From contig GG729986.1 of assembly GCA_000205985.2 (NCBI GenBank), forward strand, positions 1 to 52,185: a stretch of DNA of 52,185 nucleotides. The letters are read 5' to 3'. Below are positions 1 through 10,800 of this stretch, in pieces. Position numbers and translations under genes: made by a program. Position 1 is the first letter of the stretch, and every line of letters starts with the position of its first letter. The notes under the pieces were generated by a model, which saw nothing but the letters and a program-made list of their open reading frames with translations, made no database searches and was not told where the DNA came from. Source of the DNA: an uncultured Candidatus Thioglobus sp. GTDB taxonomy: Bacteria; Pseudomonadota; Gammaproteobacteria; PS1; Pseudothioglobaceae.

Positions 1-22
1 ACTAACTGGCAATTTAAAATCT

Positions 23-291
23 TTACTGTTTTGGAGTTAAAGTAGGCCAGTGCTTTTTAAGCGCTAACTTGGTGCTTTCATTGATGGCCATATTGGGAAA
101 CAAATGAGTAACAATTAAGTTCTCAACGTCTTCAATGGAACTTTTTCCTTGTGCTTTTGATTCTTTTAATGACAACAAAGCCTCTGTCATGATGTGTACT
201 GCGGCGACTTCAGGTGGAGGTTCGGCCGATACAGTGGTAGAAAATGCATTAAAAAAACAAAAACTAATATTGTAAAAATCTTTTTATTTAT
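23..291 (-). pseudogene. MlaC/Ttg2D-like phospholipid-binding protein, decayed remnant
   Basis: The minus strand is open from about 283 down to a stop at 23-25. The translation contains EDVENLIVTHLFP and LKKHWPTLTPKQ, which fit the first half of MlaC (Ttg2D, the periplasmic phospholipid carrier of the Mla pathway). The family normally continues about 100 residues past this point; here a stop follows directly. The only in-frame ATG is internal (188-190). A signal-peptide-like stretch (KKIFTILVFVFL) lies in the +1 frame, beginning at an ATA codon near 289-291, so start loss plus a frameshift plus a premature stop is a plausible history. A strong terminator sits just upstream. The window edge prevents checking for further fragments. 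Confidence 0.45.
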
Positions 292-311
292 TTTATTTTT
301 TAACAGTAAAA

Positions 312-344
312 AAGCCCAAATAATTTTTTAAATTATTTGGGCTT
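312..344 (-). terminator. Rho-independent terminator
   Basis: Perfect 15-bp inverted repeat (312-326 with 330-344) around a 3-nt loop, followed on the minus strand by a U run. It lies 20 nt downstream of the small secreted protein gene ending at 364 and separates it from the MlaC-like remnant. Confidence 0.85.
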
Positions 345-363
345 GATGTTCTGTTTATTTTTA

Positions 364-684
364 TTAAAAATTAACGGATAAAGAATATTCGATGCTTGGA
401 GCTAACTTGTTCGTGGAATCAGAATTAAGATTATCTAAACCTAAATCAATATTAACACTCGCATCATCCATGCCTCGAATCTTTTGCTTTAATCCACTGT
501 CCAAAGCCAAAACAAGACTGTTAGAATTGGTGCTTGGTTTTACTGTTGCAGAAACAAATCCTTGAGAATTTTTATCGTTTCCAAAAAATTTATTTGTGCC
601 AATTGAAATATCTGCGTTTACAAAAGAAGCAGATAACATGGCAACCATTCCTAGGATTGCTACTAAATAAATACGATTGTACAT
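364..684 (-). CDS. Small secreted protein, unknown function
   Basis: A 106-residue protein with a clear signal peptide (hydrophobic residues 6-20, likely cleavage after FVNA at about 24). The mature part is about 80 residues, rich in Ser, Asn and Asp, with alternating hydrophobic residues suggesting beta strands, and it ends in Phe as many outer-membrane beta proteins do. I do not recognise the family. A strong Shine-Dalgarno (GAGGAAGG) precedes the ATG. The gene stands alone between a terminator and a palindromic operator-like site, so it is probably a single regulated transcript. Periplasmic or outer-membrane location is inference. Confidence 0.7.
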   Translation of the reverse strand: MYNRIYLVAILGMVAMLSASFVNADISIGTNKFFGNDKNSQGFVSATVKPSTNSNSLVLALDSGLKQKIRGMDDASVNIDLGLDNLNSDSTNKLAPSIEYSLSVNF

Positions 685-721
685 ATGCCTTCCTCACCAA
701 AATAAAAAAATAAATCCACGC

Positions 722-739
722 CTAGCGAACGTTCACTAG
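722..739. promoter_or_regulatory. 18-bp palindrome, TetR-type operator-like
   Basis: CTAGCGAACGTTCACTAG is symmetric at 8 of 9 base pairs around its centre. Palindromes with a GAACGTTC core are typical of TetR-family operators. It lies 38 bp before the start of the secreted-protein gene (minus strand), next to AT-rich promoter-like DNA, so it would suit repression of that gene. No regulator gene is adjacent. Confidence 0.45.
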
Positions 740-853
740 TTGGTATTTTATAAATATAGTTAACCGTAAAAGCGCAATTGCCTTATGGGTTTTTCCTCCC
801 TGTTGCTCAGCACTATACACAAGCTAAACTTGAATTGCAAATTTAACAAGTCG

Positions 854-881
854 TTGCTTTATTTTTTATCAAGTCTATAAA
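854..881 (+). promoter_or_regulatory. Promoter of the RluA-family gene
   Basis: TTGCTT (854-859), 16-nt spacer, TATAAA (876-881). The -10 box abuts the ATG at 882, so transcription would begin near 888 and the next in-frame ATG at 891 becomes the likely start, on an almost leaderless message. Confidence 0.45.
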
Positions 882-890
882 ATGAATAAG

Positions 891-1715
891 ATGGTTCAAA
901 TCATTGAAAAAATAATTATTATTGAGCAAGAATCTCAAATTGCTATCGATGCAATATCCAGTCAATTGCCACTGTCAAAGCAAGTACTTAAATCAGCCAT
1001 GGATAAAGGTTGTGTTTGGTTAAAACGAGGTAAAAAAATCAATCGCCTACGGCGTGTTAAAAAACCGTTGAATATTGGTGATAAGGTTTTTGTTTACTTT
1101 AACGAAAAAATCCTATCATCGGTCGCTTCCCAACCTCAATTATTGCTCGATAAAAACGACTACAGTGTTTGGTTTAAGCCTGCGGGTGTATTTTCTCAAG
1201 GGTCTAAATGGGGGGATCATTGTGCACTCACACGATTGGTTGAAAAAAAATTAGATCGCCCTACTTTCTTAGTGCATCGACTTGACCGTGCCACCAGCGG
1301 GTTGATGCTGATAGCGCATACTAAAAATATGGCTCGTGATTTATCTAAAATGTTTGCCGATAGAAATATTGATAAAACTTACCTAGCCATTGTTGAAGGA
1401 AAATTCACTAAAGAAAAAATTACCCTTGAAAAGCCTATTGATGGCAAAAATGCCGTTAGTCATGTCACTCTTTTAGAGTCTGAAAAATTCAAATCATTAC
1501 TTAAAGTAAAAATAGAAACTGGAAGAAAACACCAAATTAGAAAACATTTGAGTGAGTTTAGCCACCCTATTATTGGCGATAGATTGTACGGTAATGCTGC
1601 AAAAAATCATCCAGAAGATTTACAACTACAAGCCATTCAACTTATTTTTAATTGCCCAATTGATAAGCAAACTGTAAAGATCAAACTAAACCAAGACGAA
1701 AGAATCAAACTCTAA
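891..1715 (+). CDS. RluA-family pseudouridine synthase
   Basis: Converts a uridine in rRNA or tRNA to pseudouridine. The RluA motif HRLDRATSG is present at about residues 129-137 with the catalytic Asp, followed by the LMLIAHT strand and a C-terminal segment containing GRKHQIRKHL. The N-terminal 75 residues look like an S4-type RNA-binding domain (SKQVLKSAMDKGCVWLKRG). Length (274 residues) is normal for the smaller RluA-type enzymes; which uridine is targeted cannot be told from sequence. ATG 882 is also in frame, but the -10 box ends at 881, so 891 is preferred. There is no Shine-Dalgarno before either. The stop overlaps the stop of the convergent small gene. Confidence 0.85.
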   Translation: MVQIIEKIIIIEQESQIAIDAISSQLPLSKQVLKSAMDKGCVWLKRGKKINRLRRVKKPLNIGDKVFVYFNEKILSSVASQPQLLLDKNDYSVWFKPAGVFSQGSKWGDHCALTRLVEKKLDRPTFLVHRLDRATSGLMLIAHTKNMARDLSKMFADRNIDKTYLAIVEGKFTKEKITLEKPIDGKNAVSHVTLLESEKFKSLLKVKIETGRKHQIRKHLSEFSHPIIGDRLYGNAAKNHPEDLQLQAIQLIFNCPIDKQTVKIKLNQDERIKL

Positions 1716-1954
1716 GAGCAATCTTTCTCTACTTCACGATCCCAGATCGCAGGAATGATAATGGTCAGACATTCAGCTACTGTTAAGTTTTCACAAATAG
1801 CAGGTTCTTCTTTTTCTGGATAAGATTGTTTTTTTACATCTTTATCGCTCTGCTGAACAACGACACTATCCTCTTGAACTGCAACACTTTGATCGGATTT
1901 TTGAGCATCAAAACCGAATAAGAGCAAAACCAGCAACAAAAAATATCTAATCAT
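1712..1954 (-). CDS. Small exported protein, unknown function
   Basis: About 80 residues. The N-terminus is a strong hydrophobic signal sequence (MIRYFLLLVLLLFGFDAQ), followed by a charged linker rich in Gln, Asp, Val and Lys, then a C-terminal part with three cysteines (ICENLTVAECL and a final DCS). I do not recognise it. An upstream ATG at 1963 is in frame but lies inside a TACAAT box, so the ATG at 1954 is preferred. The 3' end overlaps the convergent pseudouridine synthase by 4 nt. Periplasmic or lipid-face location is inferred from the signal sequence. Confidence 0.55.
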   Translation of the reverse strand: MIRYFLLLVLLLFGFDAQKSDQSVAVQEDSVVVQQSDKDVKKQSYPEKEEPAICENLTVAECLTIIIPAIWDREVEKDCS

Positions 1955-1961
1955 CACACTC

Positions 1962-1967
1962 ATTGTA
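1962..1967 (-). promoter_or_regulatory. -10 box (TACAAT) 7 nt before the start codon
   Basis: On the minus strand TACAAT ends 7 nt before the ATG at 1954, with no Shine-Dalgarno between. This predicts a leaderless transcript, as for several other genes in the window. Confidence 0.35.
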
Positions 1968-2037
1968 ACCCAATAAGGTTGAATCTATAAGATAATACCC
2001 ACATCTAGTACTCAATTATTATTAAGCAGGAAGGAAC

Positions 2038-2931
2038 ATGAAACGAATCTTTTTATTTTTAATGACCAACATTGCCATTATGGTGGTTTTAAGCATTACT
2101 CTAAGTCTATTGGGGGTTGACAGCTTACTTCAACAAAATGGTTCTGATTTAAACGTGCAAGTATTGGTCGTCTTTTCAGGGGTAATTGGTTTTGGTGGTG
2201 CGTTTATTTCACTGGCTATTTCTAAATGGATGGCTAAGCGCATGACGGGTGCTGTAGTGATTACCAGTCCAAGCACTAACATGGAAAAATGGCTGATTAA
2301 AACGGTTGAAAAACAGGCCAAAGTTGTCGGTATAAAAATGCCAGAAGTGGCTATTTTTCCATCCTCACAGATGAATGCTTTTGCCACAGGAATGAGCAAA
2401 AATAAAGCTTTAGTGGCGGTTTCTCAAGGCTTGCTAGACTCCATGGCGCAAGGTGAAATCGAAGCTGTGGTAGGCCATGAAATGAGTCATGTTGCGAATG
2501 GTGATATGGTAACTCTAACCTTGATTCAAGGTGTGGTTAATACATTTGTGGTATTTTTATCACGCATTATTGGTCACGTGGTTGATCGCGTTATTTTGAA
2601 AAATAATCGTGGTTATGGCATTGGTTATTTTGTAACGGTAATTTTTACACAAATTATCCTTTCCATTCTTGCGGCTGTAATTGTGATGTATTTTTCGAGA
2701 AAACGTGAATTTGTGGCCGACACGGGTGGCGCTGATTTAGCGGGTCATCAAAATATGATTAATGCACTTAAACGCCTAGCACAAAGAGAACCAGAGCCAC
2801 TACCTGAACAATTAGCTGCTTTTGGTATTGGCGAAAAACCTAAAAAAGGTTTGATGCATCTGTGGTCTTCACATCCACCACTAGAAGATCGAATTGAAGC
2901 CTTAGAAAAACGAGCCATGAATAGATCGTAG
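2038..2931 (+). CDS. htpX: HtpX, membrane zinc metalloprotease
   Basis: Inner-membrane M48-family protease that cleaves misfolded membrane proteins together with FtsH. Two N-terminal membrane segments (residues 5-25 and 38-58), zinc motif HEMSH at about 147-151, two further hydrophobic segments (about 160-180 and 195-220), and the third ligand region FVADTGGADL near 225. Length 297 matches the family (E. coli HtpX is 293). A good Shine-Dalgarno (AGGAAGGA) precedes the ATG. It begins the plus-strand run that continues with map 6 nt downstream, so the two are probably co-transcribed. Confidence 0.95.
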   Translation: MKRIFLFLMTNIAIMVVLSITLSLLGVDSLLQQNGSDLNVQVLVVFSGVIGFGGAFISLAISKWMAKRMTGAVVITSPSTNMEKWLIKTVEKQAKVVGIKMPEVAIFPSSQMNAFATGMSKNKALVAVSQGLLDSMAQGEIEAVVGHEMSHVANGDMVTLTLIQGVVNTFVVFLSRIIGHVVDRVILKNNRGYGIGYFVTVIFTQIILSILAAVIVMYFSRKREFVADTGGADLAGHQNMINALKRLAQREPEPLPEQLAAFGIGEKPKKGLMHLWSSHPPLEDRIEALEKRAMNRS

Positions 2932-2937
2932 TTTTTT

Positions 2938-3729
2938 ATGGCTATTGCAATCAAATCTGCCGATGAAATAGAAAAAATGCGAGTTGCCGGTCGTTTGGCA
3001 GCAGACGTTCTTGACATGATAGACCCTTATGTTAAAGCAGGCATTAGCACTAATGAGCTAGACAATCTGTGTCATGATTACATCGTTAATGTCCAAAACT
3101 CCATTCCTGCGCCACTGAATTATCATGGTTTTCCAAAATCAATTTGTACCAGTGTTAACAGCGTGGTTTGTCACGGGATTCCTGGAGATAAAATACTCAA
3201 AAAGGGAGATATTGTCAACATAGACATTACCATTATCAAAGATGGTTACCATGGCGATACTTCTAAAATGTTCATCATTGGTAAAGCCAGTGTTAAAGCT
3301 CAGCGTATTTGTAGAATTGCACAAGAGTGCATGTACATTGGCATTAATAAAGTAGGGCCTGGCGTTCGTTTGGGTGAAATCGGTAAGGCTATTGGCGCGC
3401 ACGCCGATAAAAATAATTGCTCCGTTGTGCATGATTATTGCGGACACGGTATTGGCTTAGATTTCCACGCCGAGCCCCAAGTTGTGCATTACAATGATGG
3501 AAATTCAGATTCTAGCCCAATTCTTGAGCCGGGCATGACATTTACCATTGAGCCTATGGTCAACATTGGTAGCTATGAAGTTGCCACTTCTAAAGTAGAT
3601 GGTTGGACAGTTACTACTAAAGATCGCTCACTTTCAGCACAATGGGAACACACTATTTTGGTTACAGAAAATGGTTGTGACATTCTAACGCTTAGAGAAG
3701 AAGAGAGTGATACGCTTATGCTAAAATAA
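2938..3729 (+). CDS. map: Methionine aminopeptidase, type I
   Basis: Removes the initiator methionine from nascent proteins in the cytoplasm. The pita-bread metal ligands are visible: VNIDITIIKDGYHGDTS (two Asp), GHGIGLDFHAEP (His), FTIEPM (Glu) and the final Glu in SAQWEHTI. The 263-residue length is typical of bacterial type I enzymes without a zinc-finger extension. It starts 6 nt after htpX, an unusual partner (map is more often beside rpsB), so translation may depend partly on htpX read-through; no clear Shine-Dalgarno is seen. Confidence 0.95.
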   Translation: MAIAIKSADEIEKMRVAGRLAADVLDMIDPYVKAGISTNELDNLCHDYIVNVQNSIPAPLNYHGFPKSICTSVNSVVCHGIPGDKILKKGDIVNIDITIIKDGYHGDTSKMFIIGKASVKAQRICRIAQECMYIGINKVGPGVRLGEIGKAIGAHADKNNCSVVHDYCGHGIGLDFHAEPQVVHYNDGNSDSSPILEPGMTFTIEPMVNIGSYEVATSKVDGWTVTTKDRSLSAQWEHTILVTENGCDILTLREEESDTLMLK

Positions 3730-3757
3730 CGTTTTTATTGTTCTGCATTTATACCCT

Positions 3758-4360
3758 TTGAAAAACTTAAGAAACTACTTCATATCTGGACTGCTTTTTT
3801 GGATTCCATTAGGCCTAAGCATTGTGGTTATCTCATTCTTTTTAGAGCTGGTTAACAACATCGTTCCTCCACAGTATCTACCAGAAGCCTTATTCAATTT
3901 AGACAAGACCATTCCCGGATCAGGCATTATTTGGGTTATATTAATCATGCTGGTCACTGGCGCATTGGTTAATAATTTTATTGGGCGAAAATTATTACAA
4001 CTGTGGGAAAAGTTACTCAATAAAATCCCTGGATTTAGAGGTATTTACAACGCTCTAAAAAAACTCTCCGACACAGTTTTGAGCCCATCCGGAGAAAGTT
4101 TTAAAAAAGCATTATTGGTTGAGTACCCTCGCAAAGGCATGTGGACCATTGCTTTTCAAACAGGAAGCTACCACGGTGAAGTGGAAAAAATTATTGGCGA
4201 AAAAATTATCAATTTATACGTACCAACAACGCCCAACCCAACCTCTGGATTTTTTATTATGATGCCTAAAAAAGACGTCATTGAACTTAAAATGAGCGTC
4301 GATGATGCTTTTAAACTAGTTATATCTACAGGTGTGGTTGCACCTGATCAAGGAACCTAA
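3758..4360 (+). CDS. DUF502 family membrane protein
   Basis: A 200-residue inner-membrane protein with two transmembrane segments (residues 8-30 and 50-72) and a soluble C-terminal domain. The motifs [20 protein letters not shown] and the segment ending [17 protein letters not shown] are hallmarks of DUF502, a widespread family of unknown function. The start is TTG (3758), chosen because the family begins with a short charged segment followed by the first helix. It lies 14 nt before aspS, and DUF502 genes are commonly found beside aspS, which supports the call. Confidence 0.88.
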   Translation: MKNLRNYFISGLLFWIPLGLSIVVISFFLELVNNIVPPQYLPEALFNLDKTIPGSGIIWVILIMLVTGALVNNFIGRKLLQLWEKLLNKIPGFRGIYNALKKLSDTVLSPSGESFKKALLVEYPRKGMWTIAFQTGSYHGEVEKIIGEKIINLYVPTTPNPTSGFFIMMPKKDVIELKMSVDDAFKLVISTGVVAPDQGT

Positions 4361-4374
4361 CAAAGGATGAATTT

Positions 4375-6129
4375 ATGAGAACAGATTATTGTGGCGAATT
4401 AAACAAAGACAATATCGATCAAACGGTTGAATTATGCGGTTGGGTTAATCGTCGTCGTGATCATGGTGGCGTTATTTTTTTAGACATGCGCGATAAGCGT
4501 GGCATTGCTCAAGTAGTTATTAATCCGGAACATAAAAAAACATTTGAGATTGCCGAAGGTGTTCGATCGGAATTTGTACTAAAAATTACAGGTAAAGTTA
4601 TTGCGCGCGGTGAAGGCTTGATTAACCCAAAATTAGCCACCGGTGAAATCGAAGTTGTGGCCGATGAGATTGAAATTCTTAATACCTCTAAGCCTATTCC
4701 ATTTCAAATTGATTCAACCGATACTTCCGAAGAGGTTCGCCTTAAATACCGCTACTTAGATTTGCGTCGTGATGAAATGCAACAGCGCTTGCGCTTGCGT
4801 TCAAAGGTTACACACTTTATGCGTGAATTCATGGATAACAATGATTTCTTGGATATCGAAACCCCATTTTTAACCAAAGCCACCCCTGAAGGTGCGCGTG
4901 ATTATTTAGTACCTTCACGCACTCATCCAGGTGAGTTTTTTGCCCTACCACAATCACCGCAATTGTTCAAACAGCTGTTAATGATGTCAGGTTTTGAACG
5001 TTATTATCAAATCGTTAAATGTTTCAGAGATGAAGATTTACGTGCCGATCGTCAGCCTGAATTTACCCAGCTTGATGTTGAAACTTCGTTCATGGACGAA
5101 GATGAAATCATGGCAATGATGGAAGAAATGACACGTGGCATGTTTAAGTCTGTCATTGATGTTGACCTGCCCGCCGAATTTCCAACCATTACTTACGCAG
5201 ATGCTATGAGTTTGTATGGTGTTGATCGCCCTGACATGCGTATTTCTATGCAAATCACTGATATGGACGAGCTAATGCAAGGTGTTGACTTTAAGGTATT
5301 TTCAGGCCCTGCCAACGATGTTGAGAGTCGTGTTGCCGCACTCAGAGTACCAGGTGGTGCAACCATTAGTCGTAAAAATATTGATAAATACACCAAATAC
5401 GTAAGCATCTATGGTGCCAAAGGCTTAGCTTATATCAAACTGAATGAAGACGGCCCTGCTTCACCAATTTTAAAATTTTTAGGTGATGATGTAACTGCCA
5501 AAGTGATTGAGATGACTGGCGCACAAACGGGTGATATCATCTTCTTTGGTGCAGATAAAACCAAAATTGTGAATGAGGCCTTGGGTAACTTGCGTGAACA
5601 ATTAGCTAAGGATTTAGATCTATTTGATAAACAATGGGCACCTATATGGGTAGTTGATTTCCCAATGTTTGATGTTGATGGTGATGGCTCTCTAAATGCA
5701 ATTCATCATCCATTCACCGCACCAAGTGTCGATGCTAAAACATTAGAAAGTACAGCTGATACAGCGCTTTCTCGTGCTTATGACTTAGTCATTAACGGTA
5801 GTGAAGTAGGTGGTGGATCGATTCGTATTCATCAAGTTGAAATGCAACAAACCGTATTAAAGCTTCTGGGTATTTCTGATGATGAAGCCAAAGATAAATT
5901 TGGCTTTCTGCTTGATGCCCTTGAATATGGTTGCCCACCTCATGGTGGCATGGCATTTGGCCTTGATCGTCTAGTAATGATTATGACTGGTACAGATTCA
6001 ATTCGTGAAGTTATTGCCTTCCCTAAAACCCAAACTGCAGCTTGTTTATTAACCAATGCACCTGCTAGTGTGCCAAGGAAAGTACTTAGAGAGCTTAGTG
6101 TTAAAGTGAGCTTGCCAGAAAAAGACTAA
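4375..6129 (+). CDS. aspS: Aspartyl-tRNA synthetase
   Basis: Class II synthetase charging tRNA(Asp) in the cytoplasm. N-terminal OB-fold anticodon-binding domain (residues 1-110), class II motif 2 with [18 protein letters not shown] (about 217-234), the bacterial GAD insertion (about 280-420) and motif 3 [14 protein letters not shown] near 530. Its 584 residues match the bacterial type with GAD domain. Whether it is discriminating (Asp only) or also charges tRNA(Asn) is not decided here; no gatCAB is in the window. A purine-rich AAAGGATG precedes the ATG. Confidence 0.97.
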   Translation: MRTDYCGELNKDNIDQTVELCGWVNRRRDHGGVIFLDMRDKRGIAQVVINPEHKKTFEIAEGVRSEFVLKITGKVIARGEGLINPKLATGEIEVVADEIEILNTSKPIPFQIDSTDTSEEVRLKYRYLDLRRDEMQQRLRLRSKVTHFMREFMDNNDFLDIETPFLTKATPEGARDYLVPSRTHPGEFFALPQSPQLFKQLLMMSGFERYYQIVKCFRDEDLRADRQPEFTQLDVETSFMDEDEIMAMMEEMTRGMFKSVIDVDLPAEFPTITYADAMSLYGVDRPDMRISMQITDMDELMQGVDFKVFSGPANDVESRVAALRVPGGATISRKNIDKYTKYVSIYGAKGLAYIKLNEDGPASPILKFLGDDVTAKVIEMTGAQTGDIIFFGADKTKIVNEALGNLREQLAKDLDLFDKQWAPIWVVDFPMFDVDGDGSLNAIHHPFTAPSVDAKTLESTADTALSRAYDLVINGSEVGGGSIRIHQVEMQQTVLKLLGISDDEAKDKFGFLLDALEYGCPPHGGMAFGLDRLVMIMTGTDSIREVIAFPKTQTAACLLTNAPASVPRKVLRELSVKVSLPEKD

Positions 6130-6145
6130 ACAATAAACAAGTAGC

Positions 6146-7093
6146 GTGTCAATTCAAGATCAAATAAAAGCCGAACTTAGGGCTCGCAACGCTGTACTGG
6201 TTGCGCATTATTACGTCAGTGGTGATTTACAAGATTTAGCACAAGAAAGCGGAGGCCTTGTTTCTGACTCATTAGAGATGGCACGCTTCGGACAAAATTG
6301 CGATGCAGACACTATCATTGTTGCAGGTGTTAAGTTCATGGGTGAGACGGCAAAAATCCTTTCTCCTGAAAAGACTGTTTTGGTGCTTGATGAAAGCGCT
6401 ACTTGCTCTTTAGATGAAGACTGTCCAATCGATGAATTTTCCAAATATTGTGATCAGCACCCAGATCGAAAAGTAGTGGTTTATGCCAACACTTCAGCAC
6501 AAGTTAAAGCGCGTGCTGACTGGGTAGTGACTTCGGGGAGTGCGCTTAAAGTGGTTAAGCATTTACACGATCAAGGAGAGAAAATCTTATGGGCGCCTGA
6601 TAGACACTTAGGCCACTATGTGCAGACTCAAACGGATGCCGATATACTTTTATGGCAAGGATCTTGCGTGGTACATGAGCGCTTTAAAGCAGATGCTTTG
6701 CAAACTTTAAAAGCCAAATACCCTGAAGCAGCTGTATTGGTACACCCTGAATCCCCTCAATCTGTGGTAGATTTAGCCGATGTGGTTGGCTCAACTACCG
6801 CACTCATTAATGCCGTAAAAGATAGAAACGAATCTACTTTTATCATTGCTACTGACAATGGTATTTTTCATAAAATGCATGAAGTGGCACCACACAAAAA
6901 ACTACTTGAAGCGCCCACTATGGGTGAAGGCGCAGACTGTGAATCTTGTGCACATTGTGAGTGGATGGCAATGAACACTTTAGATAACTGCTTAGATGTC
7001 ATAAAAACTAAAAAAAATGAAATATTAATCGACTTAACCGTTGCCAAAAAAGCAAAGGAATCTATTCAAAAATTACTCGACTTTACTGCATAA
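6146..7093 (+). CDS. nadA: Quinolinate synthase A
   Basis: Condenses iminoaspartate with dihydroxyacetone phosphate to quinolinate for NAD synthesis, using a [4Fe-4S] cluster. Cys-containing segments fit NadA: the [10 protein letters not shown] loop, GSCVVHE, and [13 protein letters not shown] near the C-terminus. [12 protein letters not shown] at about 21-32 is the usual N-terminal substrate segment. Length 315 is normal. The start is GTG, 16 nt after aspS, with only a weak ribosome binding site. nadB and nadC are not in the window. Confidence 0.95.
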   Translation: MSIQDQIKAELRARNAVLVAHYYVSGDLQDLAQESGGLVSDSLEMARFGQNCDADTIIVAGVKFMGETAKILSPEKTVLVLDESATCSLDEDCPIDEFSKYCDQHPDRKVVVYANTSAQVKARADWVVTSGSALKVVKHLHDQGEKILWAPDRHLGHYVQTQTDADILLWQGSCVVHERFKADALQTLKAKYPEAAVLVHPESPQSVVDLADVVGSTTALINAVKDRNESTFIIATDNGIFHKMHEVAPHKKLLEAPTMGEGADCESCAHCEWMAMNTLDNCLDVIKTKKNEILIDLTVAKKAKESIQKLLDFTA

Positions 7094-7135
7094 AAGGTAA
7101 AATCTTAATTACTCGTATTCTCGGAGACATCGAAC

Positions 7136-7876
7136 ATGGCAGGACATTCTAAATGGCATAACATTCAACACCGAAAAGGCGCTCAAGATGCTAAGCGTGG
7201 TAAGATATTCACCAAATTAATTAAAGAAATTGTGATTGCTGCTAAAGTGGGTGGCGGCGTTATTGAAAACAACCCTTCTCTACGCATGGTAATCGATAAA
7301 GCTCTGGCTGCCAACATGAAGCGTGACACGATCGAAAGTGCGGTCAAACGTGGTTCTGGTGATCTGGATGGTGAAAATTATGACGAAGTGCGTTATGAAG
7401 GTTACGGACTTGGTGGTACCGCTATTATGGTTGACACTTTAACCGATAATCGTAACCGCACTGTGGCTGATGTGCGCCATGCATTCTCAAAACATGGTGG
7501 AAATTTAGGCACAGATGGTTCGGTGGCTTATTTGTTTAACAAACAAGGTTTTATTAGTTTTACTTCGGGTAATGAAGATCAAATTATGGAAGCCGCACTT
7601 GATGCAGGCGCAGATGATATTATTACTAATGATGACGGTTCTATTGATGTTATCACCACACCTGAAGACTTCTTTACGGTGAAAGATGCGCTCTCTGATG
7701 TGGGACTTGAAGCAAGTCATTCTGAAGTTACTATGGAGCCAGCTACGCGAGTTGAGCTTAATCTTCAAGATGCTGAAAAATTCATGAGACTCATTGATCG
7801 TTTAGAAGATTTAGACGACACGCAAGAGGTGTATCATAATGCCGATATTTCAGATGAGGTAATGGCGCAATTATGA
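7136..7876 (+). CDS. yebC: YebC/PmpR family regulator
   Basis: Cytoplasmic YebC/TACO1-type protein, described as a DNA-binding regulator and, in more recent work on the family, as a translation factor for proline-rich stretches. The [20 protein letters not shown] opening is the family signature and fixes the start. The 246 residues match the family. A GGAGACATCGA sequence precedes the ATG. It overlaps purL by 4 nt (ATGA), implying translational coupling. The usual neighbour ruvC is not here; ruvA is 23 kb away. Confidence 0.95.
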   Translation: MAGHSKWHNIQHRKGAQDAKRGKIFTKLIKEIVIAAKVGGGVIENNPSLRMVIDKALAANMKRDTIESAVKRGSGDLDGENYDEVRYEGYGLGGTAIMVDTLTDNRNRTVADVRHAFSKHGGNLGTDGSVAYLFNKQGFISFTSGNEDQIMEAALDAGADDIITNDDGSIDVITTPEDFFTVKDALSDVGLEASHSEVTMEPATRVELNLQDAEKFMRLIDRLEDLDDTQEVYHNADISDEVMAQL

Positions 7877-10800
7877 TTCATACCCATCAAGGTATTAGTG
7901 CTCTTGGCGCTTTTAAAACAAAGGCCTTACAAGTAAAAATATCTCAAGCGCAGCCTGGGTTAAATTTACTGAGTGCTGAATTTATTCATTTTTCTGATCT
8001 TAACGATGCGCTGACAGAGGTAGAAAAAAAACACCTTGATCAATTACTGTCTTACACGCAAGCATTGTCTGCCAACACTGCAAAATCCAGTATTATCGTT
8101 ATTCCAAGATTGGGCACAATTTCACCTTGGTCATCCAAAGCAACTGATATTGTGCACTTGTGCGATATTAACAAAATCAGACGTATTGAGCGTGCGACTA
8201 TTTATCATTTTGATGATGAAATTACCAATAAATCAGCAGTGCTTAGTTGTGTTATGGATAAGATGACCGAATCTGAACTTGGCAATATTGAAGATACTCA
8301 CACCTTATTTGATAATTTTGAAGCTCAACCATTCTCAAGTGTTGATATTTTAAATGATGGAAAATCAGCATTAGAAAAAACTAACACAGAACTTGGTCTT
8401 GCTTTATCTGCAGGCGAAATTGACTACTTAGTTGAAAGCTTCACCAGACTTGAGCGCAACCCAACAGATATCGAGCTAATGATGTTTGCACAAGCAAACT
8501 CTGAGCACTGTCGTCATAAGATTTTTAATGCTGATTGGACTGTTGACAATATTGAGCAAGCTAAAAGTTTATTCGCCATGATTCGTAACACTTATCATAA
8601 ACACCCTGAGGGTTTGCTTAGTGTTTATTCAGATAACTCTGCTGTTATGGCGGGCTATGACGGTGAACGCTTTTATGCTGACGAACAAGGTAAGTATGTA
8701 AGTTCTAACGAACACAGAGCAATTTTGATGAAAGTCGAAACTCATAACCACCCTACTGCCATTGCTCCGCATCCGGGTGCAGCAACAGGTTCAGGTGGTG
8801 AAATCCGTGACGAAGGCGCAACAGGACAGGGGTCTAAGCCTAAAGTTGGCTTGTGTGGCTTTAGTGTATCAAACCTAAAAATTAACAACGCTGGGCAGCC
8901 TTGGGAAGTTGAGCATGGCAAGCCTTCTCAAATTGTATCAGCGCTTGATATTATGCTAGAAGGCCCTATTGGCGCTGCTGCTTTTAACAATGAATTTGGC
9001 CGTCCAAATACACTAGGCTATTTCCGCACTTATGAACAAGCAACACCTGATGGTGATGTTCGCGGTTATCACAAGCCGATTATGCTGGCTGGTGGCTTGG
9101 GTCATATTCAAGAACAACATATCATAAAAGGTGAAATTCCTGTCGGCAGTAAGATTATTGTTCTGGGTGGTCCAGCTATGCTGATCGGCTTAGGCGGTGG
9201 CGCAGCCTCTTCAATTAAAAGTGGTGAGCAAAGTGAAGATCTAGACTTTGCTTCGGTTCAGCGTGCAAACCCTGAAATGGAAAGACGCGCCCAAGAAGTA
9301 ATTGACCGATGTGCCAATTTAGGCAGCGACAATCCAATTATTTCAATTCATGATATTGGCGCAGGTGGCTTATCCAACGGCCTACCAGAATTGGTAAACG
9401 ATTCTGGACGTGGTGGACGTTTTGAGCTTCGCAACATCCCAAATGATGACAACCAAATGTCACCACTTGAAATCTGGTGTAATGAATCACAAGAACGCTA
9501 TGTTCTTGCCATTGCTCCAGAAAGTCTAGATTTATTTGAGCGTATTTGTAAGCGTGAACGTGCACCATTTGCTGTATTGGGTGAATCAACCAAAGAGCAA
9601 GAATTGGTTTTAAGTGATGAGCTATTTGCAGACACACCAATTGATATGCCAATGTCTGTCTTACTTGGCAATCCACCTAAAGTGAGTATTGATGCGATTA
9701 CACAAAATATCGAACTTAACCCACTAGACACTAGCAACATCGAACTTGATGATGCCATTGATAGAATTTTACAGCTGCCAACAGTTGCCAGTAAAAACTT
9801 CCTAATCACCATTGGTGATCGCAGTGTAACAGGCATGGTTGCGCGTGATCAATTTGTGGGTCCGTGGCAAGTGCCAGTGGCTGATTGTGCTATTTCTGTT
9901 TCTGATTATGTGGGCTATAAAGGCGAAATTATGTCTTTGGGCGAGCGCACCCCACTTGCCTTGTGTGATGCAAATTCTGCAGCGCGTATGACCATTGGCG
10001 AATCATTAACTAATATGCTTGGCGGTTACGTTGAGGATATTCACGATATTAGCCTAAGTGCTAATTGGATGAGTGCCAGTGGTCACAAAGGTGAAGATGC
10101 TAAATTATTTGAAGCGGTTAAAGCAGTTGGTATGGATTTGTGTCCTGATCTGGGCTTAACAGTTCCAGTTGGTAAAGATTCTATGAGCATGAAAAGCTCA
10201 TGGCAAGATGAGAGTGGCACTGATAAATCAGTCACTTCTCCTTTATCATTAATTATTACTGCTTTTTCAAAAACACCGGATGTAAGGTGTCAAATAACAC
10301 CTTTACTGGATACAGACTCAGAATCTGAGTTGTTATTAATTGATCTTGGCTTTGCTCAAAATCGTATGGGCGGCTCGTGTTTGGCACAAGTTTATAATCA
10401 AGTGGGTAACGTCGCACCAAACCTTGATGATAGCAGCGTATTTAAATCATTCTTCACCGTTACCAACCAGCTTAATAAAGACGGGTTAATTAGTGCTTAT
10501 CACGATCGCTCTGATGGTGGCGTTATCACTACCTTGCTAGAAATGGCTTTTGCATCACACTGCGGATTAAATATTACAACAGATGCTAGTATTGAGCATT
10601 TATTTAATGAAGAGTTAGGCTGTGTGATTCAGGTTAAAGCAGAAAACAAGCAAGCAGTAAATGATGCATTAGTATCAGCTGGTCTTGGGCAGTGCACACA
10701 TTCAATTGCAACTATCAACACCACTGATACAATTGAAATTATCACTAACGGAAAATCCATTTATAGCCAATCTCGCTCTGAGCTACATTCACTTTGGTCA

